In this document: positions 35,655 through 49,845 of the stretch, in pieces | How the letters are laid out: each line of letters opens with the position of its first letter | Numbering within the stretch: position 1 is the first letter of the stretch | Source of the DNA: Lepisosteus oculatus | Lineage: Eukaryota; Chordata; Actinopteri; Semionotiformes; Lepisosteidae | NCBI RefSeq assembly: GCF_040954835.1 | Contig: NC_090697.1 | Span: forward strand, 42,716,788-42,780,787 | Direction: 5' to 3' | Length of the DNA: 64,000 nt | Notes under the pieces: generated by a model | Seen by the model: the letters and a program-made list of their open reading frames with translations, nothing else | Told to the model about the DNA's origin: nothing | The model's database searches: none | Position numbers and translations under genes: made by a program

Positions 35655-38600
35655 ATTCATCAGACCCTTTTCCTTCTTTTTAGTGTTTAGTCTGTAGACC
35701 AACAATTGTTCATTTTTGGACCAGCGTGTATTTTTCAGAATGGTCAATATGATGTGAGACCAGAAAGCTGATTGATGCAGAACCTCTGGATGTTCCCTTC
35801 AGAAACAATTGGCTTCTTTGTAAATCTTCATGCATAGCAATGACTAAATACATTCATTTGTGCAGCCAACTGCACAGTGAAGTTATTTCTATAGTTGTTC
35901 CACAAGAAGGACATGTGACTATGGGCCTTATCCTTGGCCCAAACATCTCAAAAGTCCTTCTGTCCAAACAGTTTGGCCATGAAGCCAGACAGCTGTGTCA
36001 GACAGCTGTTTCTTTGCAAAACTGCTAAATGCTTCTTTATGTTTCTAGAAGGTTCAGAGACATTTCCCTAATGTTCTGAATGTATAATACAGTCTGTATA
36101 AGGCATGAAAAACCTATGTGCAGTATCTCTGCACATCAAACTGAGTTTTTATAATGTATTTTGTTTTTAACTGTTCTTTTGTTTCTTGTTGTCTTGGCCA
36201 GCCTTTGCTTGCTCCCCCAGTTTATTTGTCCTGAAACAAATCAGTTTAATTAAGCATCACAGGGAATTACTTTCCTTAGACCGTGATTGTCCAAATCCAC
36301 TTGATCCTTGATGATTCCATAGAGAAATATTTTAATTTGGGAGTCGATTAACATACTTCATTTTTCTATTCAGCAGAACTAAGCTGTGCAGTTAACAAGA
36401 AAACTTCAAATTCTGGAAATTCTAAAAGCATGTAAGCGGACCAGAAACGTGCATACAGTATTTGGTTGTTTGTGCACTGGGCTAATGATTATTTCTTGTG
36501 CTTCAGCTTAGCTACAGTATCCTGGTGTCTGACCAGCCAGCTGTGATGCTGGACTGAACCAAGTGAAATTTCTTATACTGTTTATTTGAATGTCTTTCTT
36601 ATACAAAGTGTTTCATTTATTCTTCAGCAGGTTTTTTCCTCCTGAATTGCTAAAAGACAACAGAAACAATTTGGTATAAGCTGTGAGATTGTTTTTCTTG
36701 CTTGTCCTCTTCCATATATATTGTTTTCAAGTTTTTCTGACATTTTTTGCAGATTAGGCTGGAGACATTATTTGTTTGCTTATTTCTTTCAAGGTTCTAG
36801 ATTTCACAATGTTCCTTTGTTTTGGAGTTTGCGTAGTTCTTTGCTTAGTATGACAAACAGTCAATCAGTGTAGAGTCGTGAATTCTGCAGAGTAGACCTG
36901 CTTGTCATTTTAAACGTTTTTTGGGTTGGATCCTTGGCAAGAAGCTTCAGACATCTACTATATACAAGCAGTGGCTGAAATAATAAATGCAATAAAAATG
37001 TTGCAAGAATGTACTTGAAATGTGGGCAGTTTTCAGTGGTTATGGACTAATTTTATACCGTTAAATAAGCTAATTGAATAAGCCTTTGTAGTTTGTTCTT
37101 ATTTGACACAGAGAGTATTTAAGGTCATTTATAAGCTTTTAAAAATCTGAGTTTGAGTTTGCTTGGTATATAGCACTATTTAATTAATGGTCTTATAAAA
37201 TAATTATTTTTACTAATGGTATTATTTAGAAAAAAGAAAAGTTTGAAAATGTAAACTTTTTAGTTTGGACCTACTCATTTTGTCTGGAAGCTAGTTAAAC
37301 TCTTGTTTCAGTTATGAATGGTAAAGATAATATTTCACAGTTGCCTCCTCTAATTAGTTGCTATTATTATTCGGTTCTGGGGTAAGAATTCTACCATCCA
37401 CACTTGAGCTGCCTTCTTCTGATACGTCATAGGCTACACAGCCTCGTACAGGAGGTAAGGTGTTGATTGGAGGAGAGGGTTCCTAACCAGCAGTACTACT
37501 GGAAGGCTGCATTTCCCAGAGAAGTCACAGAGACTACTGATTGTTTTGTTCTGTAATTGAGATACAGATTATTTTGTTCTGTAATTGAAAAAAATATTTT
37601 AAGGACCAAATTCTAACAAAAAATCTTCTTGTAGATATTGCTGTGCGTGCCTTAGATTATGAATTGCTATGCCCCAAGTAAAAATTAATACCAGTGTGCA
37701 CTGTGTCACTGAACCAATGGATCAAGATATGTTTGATAACTTTAAATAGATGAACAGTATGTGGGGGAAAAAAATCTGCTCTGAACTGGTTAATGGCTCT
37801 GTTGGTTTCAACAAGACGAATTACTTAGTTTCTGTTTTTTTGGGGGTTAAGTTTATTAAATATATATGCGTCTGAATACTGGGGACATATCTCAAGCTAA
37901 TTACATTATTATTAATTACCCATAGACATTTTGTTTTAAGTTGCATTATTTGGGAACTTAACTTGGATATAATATATATAACCCTCTGCACTATATTTGG
38001 TAAGCGACAAGTGAGATACAAGTCACGCGGGCGGTCTACAACCCTCCATCTTTACATTTTTCTTATGTGAAAAATTCCCTTGGTTGTTATTTTTCTATAC
38101 ATCACAACTTTCTGTTCCCTGACCCCAATATATATTGAGCTATGTCTGTAGTTAACATCGCCTGGTGAACAGGTGAAGTGCAGAGCTTTCTTTAGAGTTC
38201 TCTTCCATAGGTACATTCATAGGGTCAGGATTTTACCAGACTTCTGCCCGTTTTGAGCATCAGCAATTGCTGGTAATGCACATTATGGACTTGATTCTGT
38301 ATTTAGGTAAAACATAGGGACGGAATTGTAAACAAATTTGAGACTAAATCTTCTGGTTATGTTATAAAATTGTTACAAATTTTCTTTTATGTTGCTGTGG
38401 CTTAGTTTTTCAGTCCTTGACTGAGCAACAGAGCCTCTGGGTAAACCAAATGAATTTCTTAATGCAGCTTATTTATTTAAACATGTTTTCATTACAGAAT
38501 GGTTGTATTTATTCTTAAGTGTGGGCTTCCCTTCTGAGCTCTAGTTAGAAGACTCATTGTTTACCAAGTACTGTAAAGAGCTCTATAGCAGTACTCAAGA

Positions 38601-39025
38601 AGACAACCCGGGTAAACCATGGAGTCATCTGTTTATATACAGAATGAAGTCTGAAGATAATGGATGTAAGCAAATGCTGAGTTTATTTACCTTATTGAAA
38701 ATTGCTCTGCTTTATCAAGGAGTACAACAACACAGCATCCATCGGTTAAGGCATGCACATGAAGCTATGGGAAAATAAGTGTGTTGGCACACTGGATACG
38801 AACGCTTCATAGCTGTTACTTGTATGTAGTAGTGCTCTTGCTGTTTTGCAAAATCTAGAAGCTTATTTGAAAAATGTGTTATTCTTCAAAAATCCAGTCT
38901 TGATGTGCAGGTGCTTTCTTTGCTTATTCTGTTCTGGAGGTGAATTTGGGCACATTCATGACTTCAAAACTTGAAGATGTGGAATGATGAAGATTTCCTA
39001 CTGTTATTGCTGCTTTAGTTTACTG

Positions 39026-39073
39026 TATTTCCCGATATTATGTAATCTTTATTTCCTGATGTTATGAAATCTT
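39026..39073. repeat. 24-base tandem duplication
   Basis: TATTTCCCGATATTATGTAA continues into CTT and is repeated once directly with three changes (39026-39049, 39050-39073). Confidence 0.8.
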
Positions 39074-42000
39074 AAGCATTACCTTGGATCTCACCACACA
39101 GCTTTTTCTGTGGGGGAAGTTATCTAAACATTATCATGGGAATTTCTGTACTCTGGGATGAAAACAATCTTCATTGAATCTAAACTTACATAGGAGAAAT
39201 GTATTCCCCTTGAAAGGCATATGTAACATATTAGACTTAAACACATTCTGCATTCAAGTGGTTCTCCTGTTCAGTAACATAAGCAGTGCATAGTTGTTAT
39301 TCCTTTTCCTTGCCTGCTATTTCAGGCTATCCAGCACCTGTCACTGTTTGTATAATTGAAATACTTTGAATGCTGGAAGGAAACAGGTGCTCTGTATTAG
39401 TTCCACTATTTGCCAAAAATGTGGGCTGTAATCAATAGAGTTGTCAGTGAATGTCAGAATAATATATCACAATGTGTCTTTTAAGATGACCAGGACTTTA
39501 GGCTCTCACCTCACCTCTCAGAAAACATAATGGTCTCACTTTTCAGAGTTTCTCCCTGTGGATTATAAAAGTCCTGTGTATAATAAGTTATCTTTTGTTT
39601 CCCAGGTGTACAGAGTATCGTAAGTATCTAAAAACTATCAAACCTAGCACAAGCTGCTTTAATATATAAATGGACGGAACTGTGGTTCCTTCTTTACTCT
39701 CCTCCCATGAAAACTCATACCATTCATTATTTTTCTAATGGTTGAGACCTAGACACTGACATTAGGCACAGCAAGAGGATAAATGTAATTGTAATTATTT
39801 TGACTTCCTTTTAGAGTGGAGGGTAAAGTTTTTTTTTCCTGTAAAGCTAGTCATGACTGACATTTTGCCATCTTTTTAATGAAAGCTTACAGTAAATGAC
39901 AGTAGCAAAAGCGAATTATGCACCTCTTGGTTATTTCTTACATTTTCAAAACACACAAAAAACATTTCAATTATGTGCATATGAAGCCCTTCAGCTTTTG
40001 TTCATATCTTCAAAGTTTTTGCAAAGTGAAATGTTATATATTGTAACTTGGGAATTTATGTACTATTATCTGAGGAGGTACAAGCTTAAAGATTAAAATG
40101 TACAAGAGCTAGGCCTAATGACCATTACACATTGTGGAGTTATAGTGCATGGTGTAATGCCATGCAATGAATGAAGTAGTTTACTTAAACAATGTTACTG
40201 TCATGAAGTTACTTTTCGTTGGTCTGTCTCGTGGAGTGAAAGCCTTCCTCCTCTAGGAAACTAATCAGTTTGAGTGTGAGAAATGTAGAGAAAATTGAAC
40301 ATGTTTGTCATGGAGCATGGTGTTTGGTTCAGATCCTTTTCATATGTCTTTTTTTGTTAAGTGTTAATCAGGTTGCAAGCATCTATTCATGCAGTGTATC
40401 GTTAAAATGTAGTTACAGGTTCTGATTTTTGTTTTTCTTCCAAAAACAAATTCATTGTTGAATTCATTGTTGAAAACATTGGGTATTCTGTTACAGCAGA
40501 GAAGCATTTTCTCATGAAAACATGGGTATCATGGGACACAAAATGATCTTTATGTTGCATGCATATTATGATTAACTTTCTGCAAATGTTAAATGCATCA
40601 GAAGTGATCTAAAGCAGTGCTCTTTTTTTAATAGCTTACAGGTCTTAGGGTTTAAACACTTTGTTAATTTTGAAGTCTGGAGTAAAAAAAACATTCTTTG
40701 TCTCAGTTTTCTCTTGGTGCTCCAAACCAGCTGAACTGAAACTATAAAACACACCTCCTTCAGCCATCTTCAGTCTTCTGCTTTCTGCTTCATTGTCATT
40801 TTGTCTCCAAAATCCGCGTATGATGCAAAGCATAATGAACTCTGTCTGTCTTATACTGATGATCAAGGGGCGCACCACTGATCTCAGGTGCGATGAACAA
40901 AGCAGCAACAAATATATGTTCAACTTAAACACTTTTACGATTCTGTTGCTTGAAATAAGTAGGTAAAGTGGATAGTGTTGCAGATACAGTATATCTGCTA
41001 AAGAGGCACCCAATAATTGAATGATTGAATGATTTATTTTAAATTTATTTACTTGACTGCTTTTGTATTTCAGTAATAAAACATATTTTCCTGTGCAGTT
41101 GAGATACAATAATGTTTTATAGGTATAAACAAAAATTAGGAGTAGGAAATTTGGGAGACAACATTAAATATCGGACATTTAGTATAATTCCTCATGTAGG
41201 TAAAGGAAAAGGCAGTAGAACTTTTGTGGGAATGTTACTTTGTTTTTTCAGCCTATTAGACATGATGTCACTCGAGGGCTATGAAATTAAATGGATTTCT
41301 CCCCTCTTGCTTTTGCATTAACCACGTAAACATTTCAATTAAACATTTCTTCCTTTAAATGTTTTCAAATTCTAAAAGTAGTAATTAACTTACAAGGCTC
41401 AAAGTGTTTCAAGAAATCACTTTTGTGTTATAATATTTCTTTTCAAGTTGCTATTTCCCAATTACTTCTTTAAAAATGTTTGGCAGTATAGGTATCGTGT
41501 GAAACAACAGTGAAGTTGTTAACTGCTGCCGATTTGACTCCTATATAACCATTTTTTCAATTATGTTGTCTCCAGCCGTCTTAATACATCCCTGTGCATT
41601 TTTGTCAAAGGTGGTGAGCCTTTGGTGATATTCAATGCAGTTGCTTTCTTAAAAACACAATTATATATTTATTAAGGCTGTCAGTGAACATTCACTCATT
41701 TCACAGAACGAAAAACCCAATATAAATATGCTAAATTATTATGGGTGGCATTTGGCTCAAATAACTATTCATAAGCTGTCAAAAAATCAAAATTGCTAGG
41801 GTACAAATACGGTTTTATTTTCTACAGGTGCCTGTTCTGGTCTTGGGAAATTCCATTAAGTAAACACTTGGAAAGTTATGTCTGTTTTACCTCATTTGGC
41901 CGCCCAGTAGTGAATTTGCCCAGTAGTTGTGAATGATTATGGAGCTAATTTCGACGCAGCTGTATGAAATGGAAAGGTTTGGTTCATCTGTAGACAAGTG

Positions 42001-45000
42001 TACAACAAGTCATACAAAAGACCTTTGACATTTGTATATGTGATTAGATCTATGGAATAATTTAATGTCACTAATGTATTAATAGGTTTCTTATGTATGT
42101 TATGTCCTAGTGTGCAGAGTAATGATATCCAGCATTTCAAATGGGCAGTGCTGCTTATATCGTATTGTCAAAAGACAGTTGGTTGTTGATGTTGGTTCAG
42201 AACAAGTGAATTAATTTAATAACGCAATACATTTGATTGAGACCTTGTAATAGGTTTATGTCCAAACATTTTTAAAGGGTAACATCACTGTCCCTCATGA
42301 AAATATGAAGAGAAACATTTAAAAGGAAATTTGCTCATAACTGTAATGTCTCTAACATTTGAGTCTTGCATTACAGCAAGAGTTTAAGAAGCTCTTTTAG
42401 CACTCTTTTCCTGGCTTCACTTTCTACCAACTTATTAAATATGTAGCTAAATGCTAAAAATGATATAACATTTAATTTGTTAAATTGTTTTTTTTGCTGT
42501 ATGTCGCCATATTAAATGGGTTTCTGATGGTCCCAGAACATTTTAGATGCCGGTTTTATATGAAGACTACTGTCATAAGAAAATGATTGTTTCCAGCACT
42601 CTGGTAATAGTGTAGAGTAGCAGCTTACGTAAACTATCTGAATTTGATGCTTTCTGTTGCAGATTAAATTAGAAAGGAGGTGGTATTCACTTGCTTTTTG
42701 AAAAAATATCCAATTGCTATTATGTCATTACATCAGTATTTTGTTTTCTTGAGCATATGCCACCTGCTTTTGCTCATGACATCGTGGCCCTACGCTGTCA
42801 CCATGAAGTCATATCCTTCACCAAGGAGAATCTCAGTATAAACTTGGCAACGTTTTCCAGGACCCATTAGCCTATCTATAAGCAGTGCTTGAGTGTGTAA
42901 TTGAGGAGATCATTTCAGTACATCTCCATGTAATGGATTCGCAGGCGTTTTTTTCATGAAACCCTTTTGTAAATAAAGCCACTGGTTTTATGTAGCCTTC
43001 ATGAGAAAGGATATAGAACACATGCTCATGCACGCTGCGAAGCAAATGCTCCATACTTTTTTCATTTTGTGCGTTTGAAATAGTGTTCCTTCATCATTTG
43101 GACAAAAAGCTGAGGTGTTTAAATTGTTAATGCATTCACGCGCTATTGTGCCTCAATAGGTCAAAATGTAGAATATGTAGACACATGCTGCCTCATTGTA
43201 TACTCGTATGGAAATCCTAAAAAACTCCTAAAAACTAAAAAAAGACAGGCATTTCATTAATTCAAAGTGTTTTTTAATTCTGTTGGGTCTACATCTTGTA
43301 AGCATTTTTTCAGGAAGATTTTAATGAATGTAAAAAAGTTTATGAGAAACAATAAAACAAAGGAGTTTGTAATTGTTTCTCTTGCCTGCCAGATACTGCA
43401 GGAGGTGGCCAGTTTCTAGGTAGTTCCATGGACTGTCTCTGTAATTGTGCTGCAGGGTTCTGTGCTGTGGTTTTTTATTTAGTAACTCTTCTGTTGCTTT
43501 CTAAAATAAGTGTAGCTATAATCCAGTCGTATCCTCTGCCATCTGTGTTGGACAAATGACACTTGACTGGGATTTGGGATGCATGTCTTCTCATTGACAT
43601 TGTCTACAATCCCACAAAACTGCAGAAGTCATCCTAAATGATACATAAGAACTACATAAGGAACTAGGGAGGAAGGGAAGTAGCCTCCTTAGGCAACAAA
43701 TCACTTCCTGGAGTTCAAGTAGGGTTCACTAATATAAATAGGTGAGTAGTTCTACAAGTAAAGTCTGGAATACTGTGTTCAAAACACATGTATCTGCACA
43801 TTTTACATCACTTTAACCACGATTTTAGGCAGTGAAAAAGTAAAGAAAAGAATTAAGTGACATATCTAATAATTTAGCTCTATTTAAAATACTCAAGAAA
43901 CATTTTGACGCGACATGAAACATTTTGTGAAAGCATCTCTGAATTTGGATATAGAAGATTGTAGTATGTTGCAATGTCAAGTATATACCGTACAACACTA
44001 AATTGTCATGGCAGCATTTTATAGTGTAGTGTTTTAAATTTTAAATGCAGCTTAGTCTTTTTTTTTAGGTTTCATTTGTATTAAATTGTTGTGCTCTTAA
44101 ACACTGCTATTGATTTTATTTGCTAACAATGGAAAACCCTTGAGAACTATTCCCATTAATCTCATAAATCTTAAACTGTGTAGATTTGTATTTTCTTTAA
44201 CTCGTCAGGTATAGTCCTGCAAAGATTAAAAAGTTAACCCTCTTTCTGTTGCTCCGAGATAAGCAGGATCATTTTTTTTTTATTATTTCTAGCATGAAAC
44301 AGATTAAGCTATTATTTGTATTTAAGGGGAAACTTGCACAGGATGAAGGTAGGCAGTGTTTTGTTAAACCCGGATATGTAAAAACAGTCAACTTTTTAAA
44401 ACTTAATCTATTTATATGCTGGAAATGAGACTTGCTTCAGAGTGGGTGCCAAGTTTCTACCGGAGGAAACTGAAGAAAGGAGTGCCTGCTTCAACAGAGT
44501 TGAAAAAGTCTTTTTTTTCCCCAGGAATTAAAAAAAAAAACTGCTAGTTGAAGAGACCTTTGTGTTCTCATTATCTTGTTTTCATGCTTATTTTGACTTC
44601 CAGAAGGGAACGTTAATCACGGTTCACTTCATTTTAATTAAATGAGTATTGCATTTGGAAGTGACCAGATAAGTAAGACTAACAATAGAATCCCATCCCA
44701 CCATATTTCACTAATTTGGGTATTTAGGGTCACTAAAGGAGAAGAACAACTGACTACAATAGATGAATTGTTCTAACAAATGTGATAAAGATCATTTATC
44801 ACCTGTCATATACATGTGTTTGACAGGAGACATCTGATTCAGCCAAAAATTTTCATTCTGCACTGAAGCACTTATTCCACATTTAGCCAAAGGTGTTTAT
44901 CCATTTTAACATGTTGAAACTGAGTCTCTGAAGACTCATGATGGAATAATTCAACCCAAACAAACATTTGCCTTATTCTTTAGAAACAAATACTGCATTT

Positions 45001-45285
45001 CTGTCCTTCTTGATATAAGCATTTATTCTTTGTATTGTAATTTGTAGAGATATTGGTTCACTTTCTTCAGTTTGAGAAGGATCTAGAGTTCATTCTGATT
45101 AACAACCATCAGTTATTTAAACTTTTCTACCTTAACTTTGAAGTTCTTATTCCTGTTTAGCCCAATTTGCCATTGATCATGGCGAGACATTGACATGCAT
45201 ATGTTATGCTGACATGCTTTTTGTTTTGCACTGCAAAATGGAAGTGTCAGAGCAGTGGTGGGAACTCTGATTTGTTCTTCCACAG

Positions 45286-45469
45286 GTACCTTGCTCCAGG
45301 TGGTTCCCCACGGAAAAGCTGGGTATGATTCCTCACAGCCAACGTCTGAAGAATAACACTAGTGGTTTTCATCCAGGATTGGTCTGAGCTTTGGGGTTTC
45401 AGGCCGCTGTCTGGGATTGGCAAATCCTGGGTCTCAATCTGACGGGCAGCATTGTGGATTATCTTGAAG
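45286..45469 (+). other. disp1: Candidate non-coding internal exon (DISP1 5' UTR?)
   Basis: A 184-base segment visibly richer in G and C than its surroundings is bounded by a good acceptor (TTTGTTCTTCCACAG before 45286) and a near-consensus donor (GAAG then GTAAGTTA at 45470). Its only ATG (in GGGTATGATTCC) opens a frame that stops within about a dozen codons, so it would be untranslated. It lies 23 kb downstream of the proposed DISP1 first exon, on the same strand. It could belong to a long non-coding RNA instead. Confidence 0.5.
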
Positions 45470-48214
45470 TAAGTTATTTTTTACAATTCCAAGAAAGCTC
45501 ACGAATGTGGGCATTTTAACATGTGTGCACAGTGGTTACAAAATGTTTTAAATATCCTGCTCTGCATGTGAGGATTTCTATGTTGCAGATTGGATTCATA
45601 TTTAGAATTAACTTGAACCTTTATCACAGTCTTATGTTATTGTTCAACAGTAGCTTGACAATGGTCAGGCTGCAGTTTTGTCATTTTAATATTTTGTTGA
45701 TGAGCTGCAGTTCTGTTTATATTTTTACCTGTTTGTAGTTCATAAACCATGTTAGGGAGGAATTCATATTTCCAGGGCTGAATAAACTTCTTAGGGCAAA
45801 ATCTGCTGACCATGTTTGTTAAAATATTGTTCTAATAATGGTGTTCTATTTAGTTGATGTTACTTTAGTTTTCAGATTACGGAGGTTCACTTCTTTAGGA
45901 TAATAGTCATTGAATGTTTGTGTTCTATCTTTATTATATATTATTTCAACAATGCACTGCTATACAATTTGAAATTGGTGTGAAATTGGAATTTCAGTGT
46001 GGACTCTGAAAGTTTAAAAATCCATAAAAAATGTAGTGTTTGAGGTGTATAGAATTTAGTGTTGTTGTAAAGAGGACAAGATCGTCTTTGTTATTGTAGC
46101 CCTTAATGACTAGAATTGAGGATATGTGTGCTAAAAGCGTACAGGTTGGCTCATGGGAAAGAGAAGCATTATTCGGGTAGTATTAAGTAAAGTCACACTA
46201 AGAAGTAAACAGATGTATGTCAATGAGTGGCATTTCAAGCTACTGCCTGCACAATTATGAAAGGAAGGGTATTTGTTTTTTTTTTTTCTTGTTAGACTTT
46301 CTGATCCTGATAAAGAAGAGAACTTTGCCTTTTAGTGTTAAATGGGCTTTTGGGTCTTTAGGTTTTGCACAGCATCTGCCTGGCCCCCAGTAAGAGTATT
46401 AATTATGGAATTCACTATAAATCTGGCTCACCTTCAATCTGCGTAAAGAATGTGGCCCATTTCCAGGTTGTAATTGTGCAATGCAGAGCTCTGCTCTTTT
46501 TGGCTACAGGAATACTCAGCATTTTGCTAACATGTGCCTTATCACTGGTTAATCGTCTCTAGTAAAGAAATAACAGAAACACCTGATCTAGATGAGATCT
46601 GCCAAAGGCATACCTGAAAATATGTCTAGTGTTTTTTTACTTTAGGTGGTCTTGCCTGAACAGGCAGTTGTACTGTATTCCAGTGGTCCTGTAATTGTTT
46701 CCACTGCTAAAAAATGCACAGTGTTTGAATGAACAGATGGAGCATTTGAGGTTTCTGTGATGGCAGGATACAAAATAGTTATTCAAACTTTACCTCCCTC
46801 TTTAATGACAGTTTCTAGCACTGTTCACTAGAAGCCATTCTATACAAAGTGTGGTAACTGAATGTTCTCTGCTGCCAGAAAAAGTGTCATAGAACATTGC
46901 TTCCAATGTCTAATTTTATAGATTGTTTTGAAAATGGTTCTCATTTAGTTTGATTATCAGTTTTCATTGTGGAATTAAGCTTTATATGATCCTTATGATT
47001 ATTGTTGCTCCTCACAGAACACAATTTCCAGAAAATATCCAAATATATTGAATATCCAAATCCCCCCAAAACTTGAACTTGAGTTAAAAAAAGCAAAATC
47101 TCCTGCCAGACCCACATTAAATCCATCCCTCCCATATCCCAAAGCTCAACCCAACTCTTACCTCAGAATTTCTGATGTGAACTCCAGAAATTTTTGTCAT
47201 CTTTGCTTTTTTTAGCAGTGAACATAGTGTTTATTCATTCATTTATCCCCCTCTGGGTGTCAAACAAATGAAATGATTATCATAGTCTACATCAAATTCC
47301 ACTGCTGCAGCAGAAGTGTACCTTAAATGCACTGTATGATTTTAGTGCTGTACAACTCTTCTTGTATGCCAGAACAGCTGTATAGAAGCAGTTATAATAG
47401 AAAAAAAATAGAAAGTATGTTTGTGCTGAATTTAACCTGAGATCAGAATTAGTAATAAAATATCATCAAAGCTGTTTTTTTAAAACTTACATTATTCACT
47501 GTTGTGAATATAAAGGGAAGGACAGAATGGATTATAAATTGTTTCATAGTCTTTTTGGAATAATTCTGATTTTTCCTGTTTTTAGTACATTCCAGAAAGA
47601 GCAAGGACCTTCCTTGGCAATAGAAGATATATACTTACTATATACACATCTCTTCATGAGCAGCTCCTGGAATATTCCTTTTTTATACCTCTTGACATTT
47701 CCTTTAATTTCAAACAGGACAACTTCCAAAGCTTTTTACTCCAGTACAAGATGCACTTCACATTTTCTGTTTGTCAACTGTTTTTCAGAACTAAAATTTA
47801 AAATACTTAATGTATTTGCTAATGTTGTGTTTTGAAGGGCATGCAGTGCTAACTTTGTAATTACTTGAGTTGAGTTTTAGGCAATCCTGCTCTGGTTGAA
47901 TCCATGATTTACCTTGAAATTGCTCCTCTTCAGGAGGATATCAGCTAGTATATGCCGTGTGCTGATGTCAGATTGTGTTATACAGCCTCTCAGTACTAAC
48001 CACTGCTCTGCCTTTTGACTCTGCTTAGCCTTTTCATTTCTTTGAAGTCTTCTTTTTTTTCTCATGCTAGACATGTTTTTATTCTTCTTGCCTGTGAAGT
48101 TGTATAGCCAAAGCTCTTGCGTCAATGTACTTACTATGCTGTGCTCTCGAGACTTACCTGGCTGTGTTGCATGTGTTCCTTTGCCAAACAGTCGTTCCTT
48201 ATTTATAGTTCAGC

Positions 48215-48300
48215 TCCACCCGAAGAAGGCTCCACAGCTGAAACGTTGAATTTTCTTTTTTCTCTTTTCAGCATGGAATAAACCTATTAATTGTTCCTTA
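48215..48300 (+). repeat. Probable dispersed-repeat fragment
   Basis: The text CCGAAGAAGGCTCCACAGCT followed by GAAACGTTG, a T/C-rich run and GCATGGAATAAACCT resembles a short dispersed fragment I recall from many fish sequences. I cannot assign the family. Confidence 0.35.
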
Positions 48301-49427
48301 TTTATGTCTGAGCTGTCCTTTGATATACATTTCTTCCATCTTCCTTGTAAGTCCTGCTGAATTTCTGTCAATGTTTCCTTGGACATTTTACAGAATTTAT
48401 TATTTTTTTAGACTTTTGGCAAAGAATCATGTCCAGGTTGTTTTAAACTTCTTCTATTTTAGAATTAAAAAATGTGACTGCTTAGCCATATGCTCTTGGC
48501 TGTGTTAATCTTTCGTCTTCACTTTACTGTCCCTTCCCCAGTAGCCAAACTAGGAAATCAAAATCAGATGCTGAATTTATTTACATTGCTTTTAAAACAT
48601 TTTGGTGACAAAAACATTGATTTGATCAATAACTGTTTGGATGAGGAGGGAAAAAAAAATCAGGAAAGGTGTGACAATGGAGTCAAAGAGACCATACAAA
48701 GTACAGGAAAATGTAGTAGGTTCGCAATCCCATGTCATTGGCACACGATTCTTTCACCTGCAGACAAGGCATATGGATAAAGGAGAAGGGACAATATTAG
48801 CAACAGGCATCATCAGAACTGATGTGCCTACATACCATTTTCACTTGAACATAATCCTTGGCCATTTTAAATATTGTAAGTTCTCCAGTTGTGGAGAACT
48901 GTTTTTGTTTAACTGTGGCTTACCTGTCAGGAGTATGTGCAAATCTATTGTGTTGTTGATGTAACAATCCTCCTCTTGCTTGAGGTTTAAATAAATTCGT
49001 AACTGGCTGGACCTGAATGAGTGGGAGAAGTGATGTTTTTAAATGCATCTCTGTGTCCTGTGCTTACTGTTGCAAAAGAAGTTAAGAATTTGTAGTTGAG
49101 AAATAGCTTGTATTTGCTGAATGTTCGTGAGTAAGACCGGTGGAAAAGAATCTCAACTCTGAAGAAACTATTCACTAAACAGCTCCTAAATCATTTTCAC
49201 CTTATTTTTAGATCCTCCTGCCTGATCTTAACCAATAAAAAGGATTTTACTTTATTTTTTACTATCATTTTTCATACTTACGCTAGTTATTGAAACAAGA
49301 TGAAGTGCACCCTTTCTGCAGCTGCACTCCATCAGTAAAAAGAAAATAACAAACCCCAGGGCACTTTTTTTAGAAAACAAAACTACAAATAGATTCTATA
49401 CAAGTAGATATGCCTGTATTGTTAACA

Positions 49428-49845
49428 ATATTCTTGTTTAACATCATGGTTGCTTATAACAAGTGTACCTTGTAACAAAACCTTAAAACAAGTGTATACT
49501 TTCTATAAAAGTAACCAGGTTTTAATCCTTCAGGAAAGAATATTCCTAAATGTTTATGAATCCTTCACAGGAAGGGTTCGTGTCCTCTGAATTCTGAAGA
49601 ATCATTCCCAAAGCTGCAGAATGATTGTGTCTCATGACAGAAAGAACCAAGATGATTTGTCCTACATTTAAAAGTTTTCTTATTTTAGCAGATTTCTGCA
49701 GTCATTTTAAATACTGCTTATGCCTTCACAATAATATTGCTTACAGAGATTTTGGTATCTTCATTCTTTGTTCCCTTTAGTTGTGGTGACTTTTTGCCTT
49801 TTAAACTTAAAATGTCTGCAGTAAAATGTATTCTATGTAAACCCA
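49428..49845 (+). repeat. Direct duplication, copy 1
   Basis: It shares with 52183-52591 the blocks GCAGAATGATTGTG, CTCATGACAGAAAGAACC, TGCCTTCACA, AATATTGCTTACAG and TTTTGGTATCTT in the same order. Single-base changes and small indels separate the copies. Neither copy has a coding frame or a known repeat signature. Confidence 0.8.

Larger units (their letters stand above)
22023..45285 (+). other. disp1: Probable first intron of DISP1
   Basis: A 23-kb AT-rich stretch without a convincing protein-coding exon. It holds three Tc1/mariner relics (23610, 24690, 29527), two 5S-SINE copies (29942, 32172), a LINE tail plus V-SINE (33066-33424), three inverted repeats (24372, 27217, 34793) and one unassigned decayed open frame (35229-35654). 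Assignment to DISP1 is by synteny and by flanking splice signals only. Confidence 0.45.

Noticed and set aside
40645-41109. 154-codon minus-strand open frame
   Set aside because: Low-complexity, AT-driven composition, no recognised motif, no splice or promoter context.
42770-43150. Possible conserved non-coding element
   Set aside because: Composition looks somewhat unusual, but conservation cannot be judged from one sequence.
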